DNA from: Rhodanobacteraceae bacterium | Lineage (GTDB): Bacteria; Pseudomonadota; Gammaproteobacteria; Xanthomonadales; Rhodanobacteraceae | NCBI GenBank assembly: GCA_025928735.1 | Contig: JAICIW010000138.1 | Span: 1-6,328 of the forward strand | DNA: 6,328 nt | Direction: 5' to 3' | Part shown: piece by piece, positions 1-6,043 of the stretch | Layout of the letters: every line of letters starts with the position of its first letter | Numbering within the stretch: the stretch's first letter is position 1 | Translations under genes and position numbers: made by a program | Notes under the pieces: generated by a model | Told to the model about the DNA's origin: nothing | Databases searched by the model: none | Seen by the model: the letters and a program-made list of their open reading frames with translations, nothing else

Positions 1-2439
1 CAGTCGGTCGAAGACGAAATGCGCCGCGGGCGCGCCATGCCGGTGGCCATCCCGAACGCAATCTTCCTGCTGGATCACTTCGCCGGCGCGCCGTACATGC
101 GGGACGCGCTGCAGCAGTGGCAATCCACGGACAGTTCGATGGCAGAGCTGTCGAAGATCGCCGAAACGTTGCATCGCACCTACGCCGACAACGCCATGAC
201 GCCCGCCGAGATTGCCCGGCAACGCGCGCGGATCACGGCCGTGAACGCGTTCATCGAACCGCGTTCCAACCAGTTTTCGCTCAACATCGCGCAGGGCGCA
301 GTCTGGACCGGCAGGGTGTTGTTCGGCGGCATCCTGATTTCGGCGGCCATCGCGATCGTGCTGTGGCTGTGGATGGCGCGGCGCGTGTTGGCCGGCATCC
401 GCGGCAGCGAGGAGCGTTATCGACTGTTGTTCGACAGTGCGCCGGACGCCATCCTGATGGTGGACGACCGCAGCGGCCGCGTGCTCGATGTGAACCGCAC
501 CGCCAGCGCGTGGACGGGGCGCGCGCCCCGCGAGCTGGTCGGCAACCACTATGCCGAGTTGTTCCAGAAGGATCCGCTGCAGAAGGGCGCGGCCGGCAAC
601 GGCGAGTTGCGCGCGGTGAACGGTCAACTCAAGCCGGTCGAAGCCCAGACCAGCACCGCGGAATGGGGCGAGCAGACGGTGCGCCAGGCGATCATCCGCG
701 ACATTTCCGAACGGGTCGAGAGCGAACGCGCACGCCGCACCGCCGCCGAGGCGCTCGCCAGCATCGCCGAAGGCGTGGTCATCGCCGACGCCGAGCGGCG
801 CGTGGTGTCGGTGAACGCGGCGGCCACGCTGATCACCGGCCATACCGCCGAAAGCCTGATCGGCACCCGGCTGGACGATTCGCGCAGCATGCCGGATGGC
901 ACGCCGTTGCCGCGAGCGATGTGGGAACAGATCGCCGCAGCGCGCCACTGGTCCGGCGAAGTGCGCAGCACCCGCAAGGACGGCACCAGTTATCCCGAGC
1001 GGCTGAGCATCAGCACGATCCGCGACGTCGACCAGGGCGTGCTCCATTACGTCGCAGTGTTCAGTGACATCTCGGTGGCGAAAGCCGACCGCTACCGGCT
1101 GGAACATCTCGCCGCGCACGACGCACTGACGGGGCTGGTCAACCGTTCGGAATTCCAGAGCCATTGCGAGAGGGCCATCGAACGCGCGGTGCAGCATCGC
1201 GGGGCGGTGGCGGTGATGTTCATCGACCTCGATGCGTTCAAGTTCGTCAACGACAGCTACAGCCACGCCACCGGCGACCGCTTGCTGAAACTGGTGGCCG
1301 AGCGCATCACCCACGAACTGCGCGACGGCGACATCGCCGGCCGCATCGGCGGCGACGAATTCACGGTGTTGCTGCCGCGGCTGAGCTTGCGCGAAGACGC
1401 GACCCGATTGGCGGATCGGCTGTTGTCGGTGCTGTCGGAGCCGTTCCACGTCGACAGTTACGAAATCGTCGTCAGCGCCAGCATCGGCATCGCCGGCTAC
1501 CCGCTGGACGGCGAGGATGCCAAGACGCTGATCTCCAGCGCCGACGCCGCGATGTACGCGGCCAAGACCGAAGAGCGCAACACCTGGCGCTTCTACCTGC
1601 CGATGATGCAGGCCAACGCGCGCCAACGCATGTTGCTGACCGCGGAATTGCGCCAGGCACTGCAGCAGGAAGAATTCCGGCTGGTCTACCAGCCCAGCGT
1701 GGAAATGCGCACGGGTCGAATTGTCGCCGTCGAGGCGCTGCTGCGCTGGCAACATCCGGAACGCGGCGAAATCCTGCCCGGCGAGTTCATTCCGGTCGCG
1801 GAAAGCATCGGGCTGATCCATCGCATCGACGAGTGGGTGATGCACGCGGTGTGCGCGCAGATCCACGCGTGGGACGAGGCCGGCATGCCGTCGATCCGGG
1901 TGGCGTTGAACGTGTCGGCGCGCTGGCTTGGCCATCCGGGATTCGTCGAAAGCGTCCGCCGCGCGTTGAACACGAATTCCGTGACGCCCGAACGCATCGT
2001 GCTGGAAATCACCGAAGGCGCGATGCTGCGACTGGGCGAGGAAACCGAGCGCACCATGCGCGCGCTGCATGCGCTGGGCATCGGCGTCGCGATCGACGAC
2101 TTCGGCACCGGTTACGCGTCGATGGCCTACCTGAAGTTGCCGGCGGTGGCGTACCTGAAGATCGATCGCTCGTTCATCACCGGCTTGCCCGACGATGCGA
2201 ATGACGTCGCGATCATCGGCGCGATGCTGGCAATGGCCGGCAGCCTCGGCCTCACCGCGATCGCCGAAGGCATCGAAACCGAAGGCCAGCACGACTTCCT
2301 GCTGCGCGCAGGCTGTGCCGAGGGGCAGGGTTATCTTTATTCGTATCCGCTGCAGCCCGCCGCGCTGGAGCGGATGTTGCGGCCCAAGCGCCATACACCG
2401 GGCACGAAACTGAAACTGGTGCCGCCGGTACGCAATTGA
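1..2439 (+). CDS. PAS-PAS-GGDEF-EAL membrane cyclic-di-GMP synthase/phosphodiesterase (5' partial)
   Basis: Makes and/or degrades the second messenger cyclic di-GMP at the inner membrane. The frame is open to the left edge, so the true start is upstream; residues here are counted from the in-frame ATG at 19. Residues 1-95 look like the end of a helical periplasmic sensor. One transmembrane helix spans about 100-120. Two PAS domains follow, about 130-235 and 243-355. The GGDEF domain covers about 363-520: metal-binding D403, substrate-contact N411/D412, intact GGDEF at 444-448, and an RxxD inhibitory site (R435, D438) five residues before it. The EAL domain covers about 538-790 with E572-A-L, N631, E663, D693-D694, K714, E750 and Q770, so all expected metal-binding and catalytic positions are present. 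Both halves therefore look active. An upstream first TM helix is inferred, as is sensing through the periplasmic part or the PAS domains; ligands are unknown. The stop is TGA at 2437-2439. Confidence 0.95.
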   Translation, partial: QSVEDEMRRGRAMPVAIPNAIFLLDHFAGAPYMRDALQQWQSTDSSMAELSKIAETLHRTYADNAMTPAEIARQRARITAVNAFIEPRSNQFSLNIAQGAVWTGRVLFGGILISAAIAIVLWLWMARRVLAGIRGSEERYRLLFDSAPDAILMVDDRSGRVLDVNRTASAWTGRAPRELVGNHYAELFQKDPLQKGAAGNGELRAVNGQLKPVEAQTSTAEWGEQTVRQAIIRDISERVESERARRTAAEALASIAEGVVIADAERRVVSVNAAATLITGHTAESLIGTRLDDSRSMPDGTPLPRAMWEQIAAARHWSGEVRSTRKDGTSYPERLSISTIRDVDQGVLHYVAVFSDISVAKADRYRLEHLAAHDALTGLVNRSEFQSHCERAIERAVQHRGAVAVMFIDLDAFKFVNDSYSHATGDRLLKLVAERITHELRDGDIAGRIGGDEFTVLLPRLSLREDATRLADRLLSVLSEPFHVDSYEIVVSASIGIAGYPLDGEDAKTLISSADAAMYAAKTEERNTWRFYLPMMQANARQRMLLTAELRQALQQEEFRLVYQPSVEMRTGRIVAVEALLRWQHPERGEILPGEFIPVAESIGLIHRIDEWVMHAVCAQIHAWDEAGMPSIRVALNVSARWLGHPGFVESVRRALNTNSVTPERIVLEITEGAMLRLGEETERTMRALHALGIGVAIDDFGTGYASMAYLKLPAVAYLKIDRSFITGLPDDANDVAIIGAMLAMAGSLGLTAIAEGIETEGQHDFLLRAGCAEGQGYLYSYPLQPAALERMLRPKRHTPGTKLKLVPPVRN

Positions 2440-2447
2440 GTGCGCCT

Positions 2448-3443
2448 TCAGCGCGCCGTGAATTCCACGCCACAGCGATAGATGCGTTCGGCACCGGGCT
2501 CCAGCCGGATGCCGTCGGCGCATTCCGGGCGGTTGAAGGCGTCCGCCATGAACTCCATCGGTTCCAGCGCCACCGCGCTGCGCGCGCCCGCGCCCAGCGT
2601 GTCGCCGGTGAAGACGTGCATCACGCCGCTTTCCTGCCATACGGTCGCGGTGAAACCGTTGGCGGGGTCCGACAGCCGCGTGCGGATGCGTCCGTCGTCA
2701 TCGGATACGAGATCGGTATAACCGTTGTCGAGGACGGCGTCGCCGATGCGGCGTGGCTTGCAGAAGTCGAGCGCGGGCGCGTCGTCCAGCGGGACGTACG
2801 CGGCGTCGCCGGGCAGCGCAATCAATCGGTCATCGGTGCGGATCGTGATGCGTGCGGGTATTTCAAGCATCCAGTCATCGGCCCTCCCGTCACCCGCACG
2901 AAAATAGGAATGCCAGCCGAAGAAACACGGCGCGGGCCGATCGCCCACGTTGCGCATGCGCGTTTCCAGCGCCAGGCCCGTCGCATCGAGCGTGAACGTC
3001 ACCGCCAGATCGATCGAAAATGGATAACCGGGACGCGGGCGAATCGCGGACGTCGCGAGCGCGCACTGCGCGGCCGTGTCATCGACACGCAACTCCGCGA
3101 TTTCGAAATCGACGCCGCGCACGAAGCCATGCCGGAATTCACGCGCCGCGCCCTCGACGCCCGGTTCCAGGTCGTAGTCTTTTCCATCGAACCGGTAGCG
3201 CGCGTCGCCGATGCGTCCGCCAAATGGCGCGAGGATCGCGAAATGTGAGCCCTTGCGCGCCGTGATTTCGGCGGCGTCGCGGTAGCCCCAGGCGATGTCG
3301 AACGCTTCGCCGTTGCGCGGGACTTCCAGGCTCAACAGCGCGGCGCCGTGGCAGGCGACGCGCACGCGGTGGCCGGCCTCATCGGCCAGCATCACGATCG
3401 GCTGGTCCCCGAGCATCGCGCGTTCCGCGGTATATCTGTCCAT
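2448..3443 (-). CDS. Aldose 1-epimerase (mutarotase, GalM/YphB-like superfamily)
   Basis: Predicted cytosolic enzyme of 331 residues that interconverts the alpha and beta anomers of a free sugar, usually galactose or glucose. Family hallmarks are in order: R77 in a PFGGRI segment, H105 in an RHGF segment, H178 in GWHSYF, and E294 in LEPME. In characterised GalM enzymes two histidines and a glutamate at such positions bind sugar and act as acid and base. There is no signal peptide. Length fits the family (about 290-350). The start at 3443 is supported by an AGGA Shine-Dalgarno (complement of 3452-3455) eight bases upstream. The RHGF/GWHSYF style recalls the YphB-type branch, but that is an impression, and the sugar cannot be named. 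No galactose-pathway genes (galK, galT, galE) are in view, so it stands alone here. It is convergent with the GGDEF-EAL gene and divergent from the ChaC-like gene. Confidence 0.93.
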   Translation of the reverse strand: MDRYTAERAMLGDQPIVMLADEAGHRVRVACHGAALLSLEVPRNGEAFDIAWGYRDAAEITARKGSHFAILAPFGGRIGDARYRFDGKDYDLEPGVEGAAREFRHGFVRGVDFEIAELRVDDTAAQCALATSAIRPRPGYPFSIDLAVTFTLDATGLALETRMRNVGDRPAPCFFGWHSYFRAGDGRADDWMLEIPARITIRTDDRLIALPGDAAYVPLDDAPALDFCKPRRIGDAVLDNGYTDLVSDDDGRIRTRLSDPANGFTATVWQESGVMHVFTGDTLGAGARSAVALEPMEFMADAFNRPECADGIRLEPGAERIYRCGVEFTAR

Positions 3444-3567
3444 GGCTCATGTCCTGATGACAATCCGACATGGTACGTACGCGGCGCACGGGGCGCGAAT
3501 GTGGCGCGCGCCGATAACATGCAATGGTTCCCGCCACGCCATGTCGCAGATGGAAAGCAAATTCAAT
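3444..3567. other. Divergent intergenic region between the epimerase and ChaC-like genes
   Basis: About 124 bases (97 if the ChaC-like gene starts at 3541) must hold the promoters of both outward-facing genes. I could not find a convincing -35/-10 pair on either strand. Two short perfect palindromes are present: GTACGTAC at 3473-3480 and GGCGCGCGCC at 3503-3512. The second can arise easily in GC-rich DNA, so neither is called as an operator. Confidence 0.5.
3452..3455 (-). promoter_or_regulatory. Ribosome binding site of the aldose epimerase
   Basis: Read on the minus strand this is AGGA, followed by eight bases and then the ATG at 3443-3441. It decides the start. Another ATG seven bases further upstream on the same strand is out of frame. 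Confidence 0.6.
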
Positions 3568-4164
3568 ATGCCTGGGCACGCAACGCACGACACCAGTGCG
3601 ATCAATCGTCTGCGCCAGGATTTCAGCGGCGTCGATAGCGTGTGGCTGTTCGGCTACGGCTCGCTCATCTACAAGGTCGATTTTCCGTACATCGAATGCA
3701 GGCCCGCAACGATCCGCGGCTGGTCGCGGCGCCTGTGGCAGGGCTCGCACGACCACCGCGGCACCTTCGAGCACCCCGGCCGTGTCGTCACGCTGGTGCC
3801 CGAACACGATGCAATCTGCATGGGCATGGCCTACCGCATCACGCCCGCGACTTTCGAGCATCTCGATCATCGCGAGAAGAATGGCTATCTGCGATTCGCG
3901 ATGACGCTGAACTTCGCGGACAATGAATCCGCGGAAGGCATCGTGTACATCGCCAATGCAGAAAACGCGGCGTGGCTCGGGCCTGCCGACGAAGCGGCCA
4001 TTGCACGCCATGTCGCCGGTGCTTCCGGGCCCAGCGGCAGCAACCGCGATTATGTCTTGAAGCTGGCGCAGGCACTGCATGAGCTCGGCGCCGACGATCC
4101 GCACGTGTTCGGTGTGGAAGCGTGTTTGCGGAAACTCACGGCGTCGGCGAGCGCTCGTCCCTAG
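3568..4164 (+). CDS. ChaC-family gamma-glutamylcyclotransferase (glutathione-specific)
   Basis: Predicted cytosolic enzyme of 198 residues. ChaC enzymes cleave glutathione to 5-oxoproline and Cys-Gly. Motifs, numbered from the ATG at 3568: the glutamyl-binding FGYGSL at 28-33 after a short beta strand (VWLFGYGS); HRG at 63-65 followed by HPGR; LDHREKNGY at 99-107, where E103 is the likely catalytic acid/base; and GPSGSNRDY at 154-162, a typical C-terminal ChaC segment. Length fits bacterial ChaC proteins (about 180-230). The frame is open upstream, with in-frame ATGs at 3541 and 3550. I prefer 3568 because a GGAAAG (3552-3557) lies ten bases before it, while 3541 has no visible Shine-Dalgarno. 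The upstream part of the open frame, which reaches back to 3295, is antisense to the epimerase and is not coding. No chaA/chaB neighbour is visible. The gene is convergent with the transporter operon and appears to be a single-gene unit. Confidence 0.92.
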   Translation: MPGHATHDTSAINRLRQDFSGVDSVWLFGYGSLIYKVDFPYIECRPATIRGWSRRLWQGSHDHRGTFEHPGRVVTLVPEHDAICMGMAYRITPATFEHLDHREKNGYLRFAMTLNFADNESAEGIVYIANAENAAWLGPADEAAIARHVAGASGPSGSNRDYVLKLAQALHELGADDPHVFGVEACLRKLTASASARP

Positions 4165-4206
4165 ACGAACCTGCAAGAGACTTCACCGGCTGCTTCGCTT
4201 TTGAAC

Positions 4207-4243
4207 CCTTTCCCCGAAACGGCTTCATCGTTTCAGGGAGAGG
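4207..4243. repeat. Long imperfect hairpin in the convergent intergenic region (candidate transcription barrier)
   Basis: Arms 4207-4221 and 4229-4243 pair over 15 positions with one C/A mismatch (4215/4235) and one G-T pair (4210/4240), around a 7-base loop. It lies between the stops of the ChaC-like gene (4164) and the transporter fusion (4290), where a bidirectional terminator would be expected. Neither strand has a T run after the stem, so it is not a classical intrinsic terminator. It could instead protect mRNA 3' ends or be a dispersed repeat. The rest of 4165-4289 shows only a 9-base direct repeat, TTGAACCCT, at 4201-4209 and 4282-4290. Confidence 0.6.
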
Positions 4244-4289
4244 AAGAGAGGCTCGCGTGTCGCCATGGTGCGCCGCTGCTGTTGAACCC

Positions 4290-5822
4290 TCAAGCCATCA
4301 CGCGCAGCCGCAAACCGCGCGGCGTCAGTGCGCGCTCGATCAGTTCGAATACGCCTTGCATCACCAATGCGAGCAACGCGGCGGGTATCGCGCCTTCCAT
4401 GATCAGCGGAATGCTGTCGAGGCGGATGCCGGTGAGGATAGGTTGGCCGTAACCGCCGGCGCCGATCAATGCACCGAGCGTGGCGGTGCCGACGTTGATC
4501 ACCGCGGCTATCTTGACGCCTGCGAGGATCGAGCGCAGTGCCAGCGGCAATTCCACGCGCCACAGTCGCACCCGTGGCGGCAATCCCAAAGCGGCCGCCG
4601 ATTCCAGCAGTGAGGGCTGGATGCCGGTCAACCCTGCGTGCGTATTGCGCACGATCGGCAGCAGGCTGTACAGGAACAGCGCCGCGATCGCGGGTTCGGC
4701 GCCGATGCCGAACAGCGGGATCATGAATACGAACAGCGCCAGCGACGGCACCGTTTGCAGGATGCCGGTCAAGCCCAGCACGACTTGCCCCAGCCGACGA
4801 CGACGCGCGGCAAGGATCCCCAGCGGCACCGCCAACACGATCGCCAGGATGAGCGAAATGCCGACAAGTGCGAGATGCTGCAGGGTGTAGCCGCCAATCC
4901 GTTTCCAGAATGCGTTGTCGTTGCCGGGTTCCGGTTCGATGCCAAGAAAATTCGCGGCGGCGAGGGTTTCGCTTTCCCCGTCGATCTTTACGGCCTTGTT
5001 CATGGCACGCATCTGCGGTGCGTCGATGCTTCCCGCAAGCCCGTTCAATGCAGCCACCAATCCCGGCGCGCGCTTGTCCAGATCCAGCCGATACAAATAC
5101 ACCGCGTCGTAGCGCGGAAAATAATTTCGGTCGTCCCTCAACACGCGCAGGTGGTAGTACGCGATTTCCGCATCGGTGCCGTACAGGTCGATCGCGTCGA
5201 CGGAGCCCGCGGCGAGCGCACGGTAGGCAAGCGCGTGGTCCATGCCGCGTGCGTCCATCGGCAGGCGGTAGGCCTGTTTCAAGCCCGGCCAGCCATCGGC
5301 GCGATTCATGAACTCGTTGGAGAATGCTAGTTTCAAATCTGGATGCCGGGCCAGATCGGAGATGCTGCGAATGTGCAGCTTGCGCGCTTCGTCTGCGCGC
5401 ATCCCGATCGCGTAGGTGTTGTTGAAGCCCAGCGGTTCGGTGATGCCGATGCCGAGTTTCTCGAGGTGCGCGCGCAGCACGCTGATGTTGGCGCCGGGCG
5501 GCACGTCGTGCAGCAGTTCGTGGGTGATGGTGCCGGTGTATTCGGGATACGCATCGATCTCGCCACCCTCCAGCGCGCGCCACAGGATGCGCGTGCCGCC
5601 GAGACTGCGGCGGTGCTCCGCTGTGACCCCACGTGCCTGCGCGGAGAGCCGTGCGATCTCGCCCAGCACCACCGATTCCGTGAAGTTCTTGGAGCCGATC
5701 ACGACCGTCGGCTGCTGCGCGAATGCGACCAGCGGCAACAGCACCAGCAGAACGGTAAAAGGCATCAGGCCAGCCCTGACAACATTCCACAAACGGCAGA
5801 ATGGACTACTCGCGCCATCCAT
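4290..5822 (-). CDS. Osmoprotectant-type ABC transporter: fused substrate-binding protein and permease
   Basis: Membrane subunit of a type I ABC importer of the ProWX/OpuCBC/YehYZ/EgtU family. Numbered from the ATG at 5822 (510 residues): a signal-type segment at about 10-35, with two arginines before a hydrophobic core and an AFA cleavage site; a solute-binding domain at about 37-305 with GSKNFTES (43-50), a YPEYTGT motif (92-98) that in relatives helps cage trimethylammonium groups, and LYGTDAE (213-219); then a permease domain with about five helices (318-339, 346-372, 376-394, 431-457, 471-497). The EAA loop is at 407-428 (E407, G413, L425-P426). The RRRR after the first permease helix and the basic C-terminus give an N-outside topology, which puts the binding domain in the periplasm. 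The substrate is unknown. The start is uncertain: 5822 has a GAAGGG Shine-Dalgarno and gives a good signal peptide; 5765 (491 residues) also has an AGGG but no basic n-region; 6047 overlaps the ATPase stop as ATGA but adds 75 repeat-derived residues. Confidence 0.92.
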   Translation of the reverse strand: MDGASSPFCRLWNVVRAGLMPFTVLLVLLPLVAFAQQPTVVIGSKNFTESVVLGEIARLSAQARGVTAEHRRSLGGTRILWRALEGGEIDAYPEYTGTITHELLHDVPPGANISVLRAHLEKLGIGITEPLGFNNTYAIGMRADEARKLHIRSISDLARHPDLKLAFSNEFMNRADGWPGLKQAYRLPMDARGMDHALAYRALAAGSVDAIDLYGTDAEIAYYHLRVLRDDRNYFPRYDAVYLYRLDLDKRAPGLVAALNGLAGSIDAPQMRAMNKAVKIDGESETLAAANFLGIEPEPGNDNAFWKRIGGYTLQHLALVGISLILAIVLAVPLGILAARRRRLGQVVLGLTGILQTVPSLALFVFMIPLFGIGAEPAIAALFLYSLLPIVRNTHAGLTGIQPSLLESAAALGLPPRVRLWRVELPLALRSILAGVKIAAVINVGTATLGALIGAGGYGQPILTGIRLDSIPLIMEGAIPAALLALVMQGVFELIERALTPRGLRLRVMA

Positions 5823-5829
5823 GGCGCTC

Positions 5830-5851
5830 GCCCTTCGGGCCGCCTTCGGCG
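5830..5851 (-). promoter_or_regulatory. Tandem small hairpins enclosing the candidate RBS of the transporter fusion
   Basis: Two adjacent 11-base palindromes, 5830-5840 and 5841-5851, each have 4-base GC arms and a 3-base loop (GAA on the minus strand). The one nearer the ATG contains the GAAGGG that would serve as Shine-Dalgarno for the start at 5822, with eight bases between AGGG and ATG. If the hairpin forms in the mRNA it would partly hide the ribosome binding site. The hairpins may equally be part of a dispersed repeat rather than a dedicated control element. Confidence 0.45.
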
Positions 5852-5878
5852 TTCGTGTTTGCAATCCTGCAAGCTCGG

Positions 5879-5950
5879 TCCCGCTTGCGCGGGAATGACC
5901 TGCGGACTCGTGGCCAATCCCATTGCTCGTCATCCCGGCGGAAGCCGGGA
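5879..5950. repeat. REP-like inverted hairpin pair
   Basis: The first hairpin has arms 5879-5884 and 5889-5894 (TCCCGC/GCGGGA) with a TTGC loop. The second has arms 5933-5939 and 5944-5950 (TCCCGGC/GCCGGGA) with a GGAA loop. Each is flanked on its inner side by the same tag in opposite orientation: GGGAATGAC at 5891-5899 and GTCATCCC at 5929-5936. The two units are therefore mirror copies about 30 bases apart, the layout of a REP doublet (BIME). Similar GTCAT-CCCG...CGGGA elements are dispersed in many beta- and gammaproteobacterial genomes; that these belong to such a family is inferred from their appearance. Confidence 0.7.
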
Positions 5951-6043
5951 CTCGGTGGCTTTCACGCACCGCACTGACATGCGAAGTCGCTGGATCAACC
6001 CGAACAAGCGTTTTCCCAGCGAGAGGTTTGTTCGACGTTCTGT

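Larger units (their letters stand above)
5823..6043. other. Repeat-filled spacer between the ATPase and the binding-protein/permease gene
   Basis: This 221-base stretch lies inside a presumed operon. It holds the tandem small hairpins and the REP-like pair. The minus-strand frame of the downstream gene runs through it without a stop from an ATG at 6047. The 75 residues it would add (basic, low in hydrophobic residues, no recognisable motif) read like a translated extragenic repeat and precede an otherwise complete signal peptide. I treat it as non-coding or as a late N-terminal extension. A secondary promoter could sit here, but none is recognisable. Confidence 0.6.

Noticed and set aside
1164..2204. 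346-codon plus-strand frame within the GGDEF-EAL gene
   Set aside because: It is a shifted-frame shadow with Arg-rich composition; the GGDEF and EAL motifs are in the other frame.
2440..2456. Possible terminator hairpin at the GGDEF-EAL/epimerase junction
   Set aside because: Only a 4-base GCGC/GCGC stem can be drawn, with no T run; this is too weak to call.
2436..3248. 270-codon open frame on the plus strand opposite the epimerase
   Set aside because: It is antisense to a gene with clear mutarotase motifs, shows no domain of its own, and is the kind of long shadow frame expected in GC-rich DNA.
3513..3518. GATAAC as a -10 box for the ChaC-like gene
   Set aside because: No -35-like hexamer lies at 16-18 bases upstream, so a promoter call would be guesswork.
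3295..3540. Upstream extension of the ChaC-like open frame
   Set aside because: It runs antisense through the epimerase N-terminus and across the divergent promoter region; ChaC homology begins only near the preferred start.
3379..4176. 265-codon minus-strand open frame opposite the ChaC-like gene
   Set aside because: The plus strand carries the FGYGSL and LDHRE motifs; the minus frame has no recognisable protein and also overlaps the epimerase start.
4225..5790. 521-codon minus-strand frame overlapping the transporter fusion
   Set aside because: It is a shifted frame of the same strand, very rich in Arg and Ala, with none of the binding-protein or permease motifs that appear in the frame ending at 4290.
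3568..5822. Functional link between the glutathione-degrading enzyme and the transporter (for example thiol-betaine import and turnover)
   Set aside because: The genes are convergent, not an operon, and the transporter ligand cannot be read from the sequence; adjacency alone is not enough.
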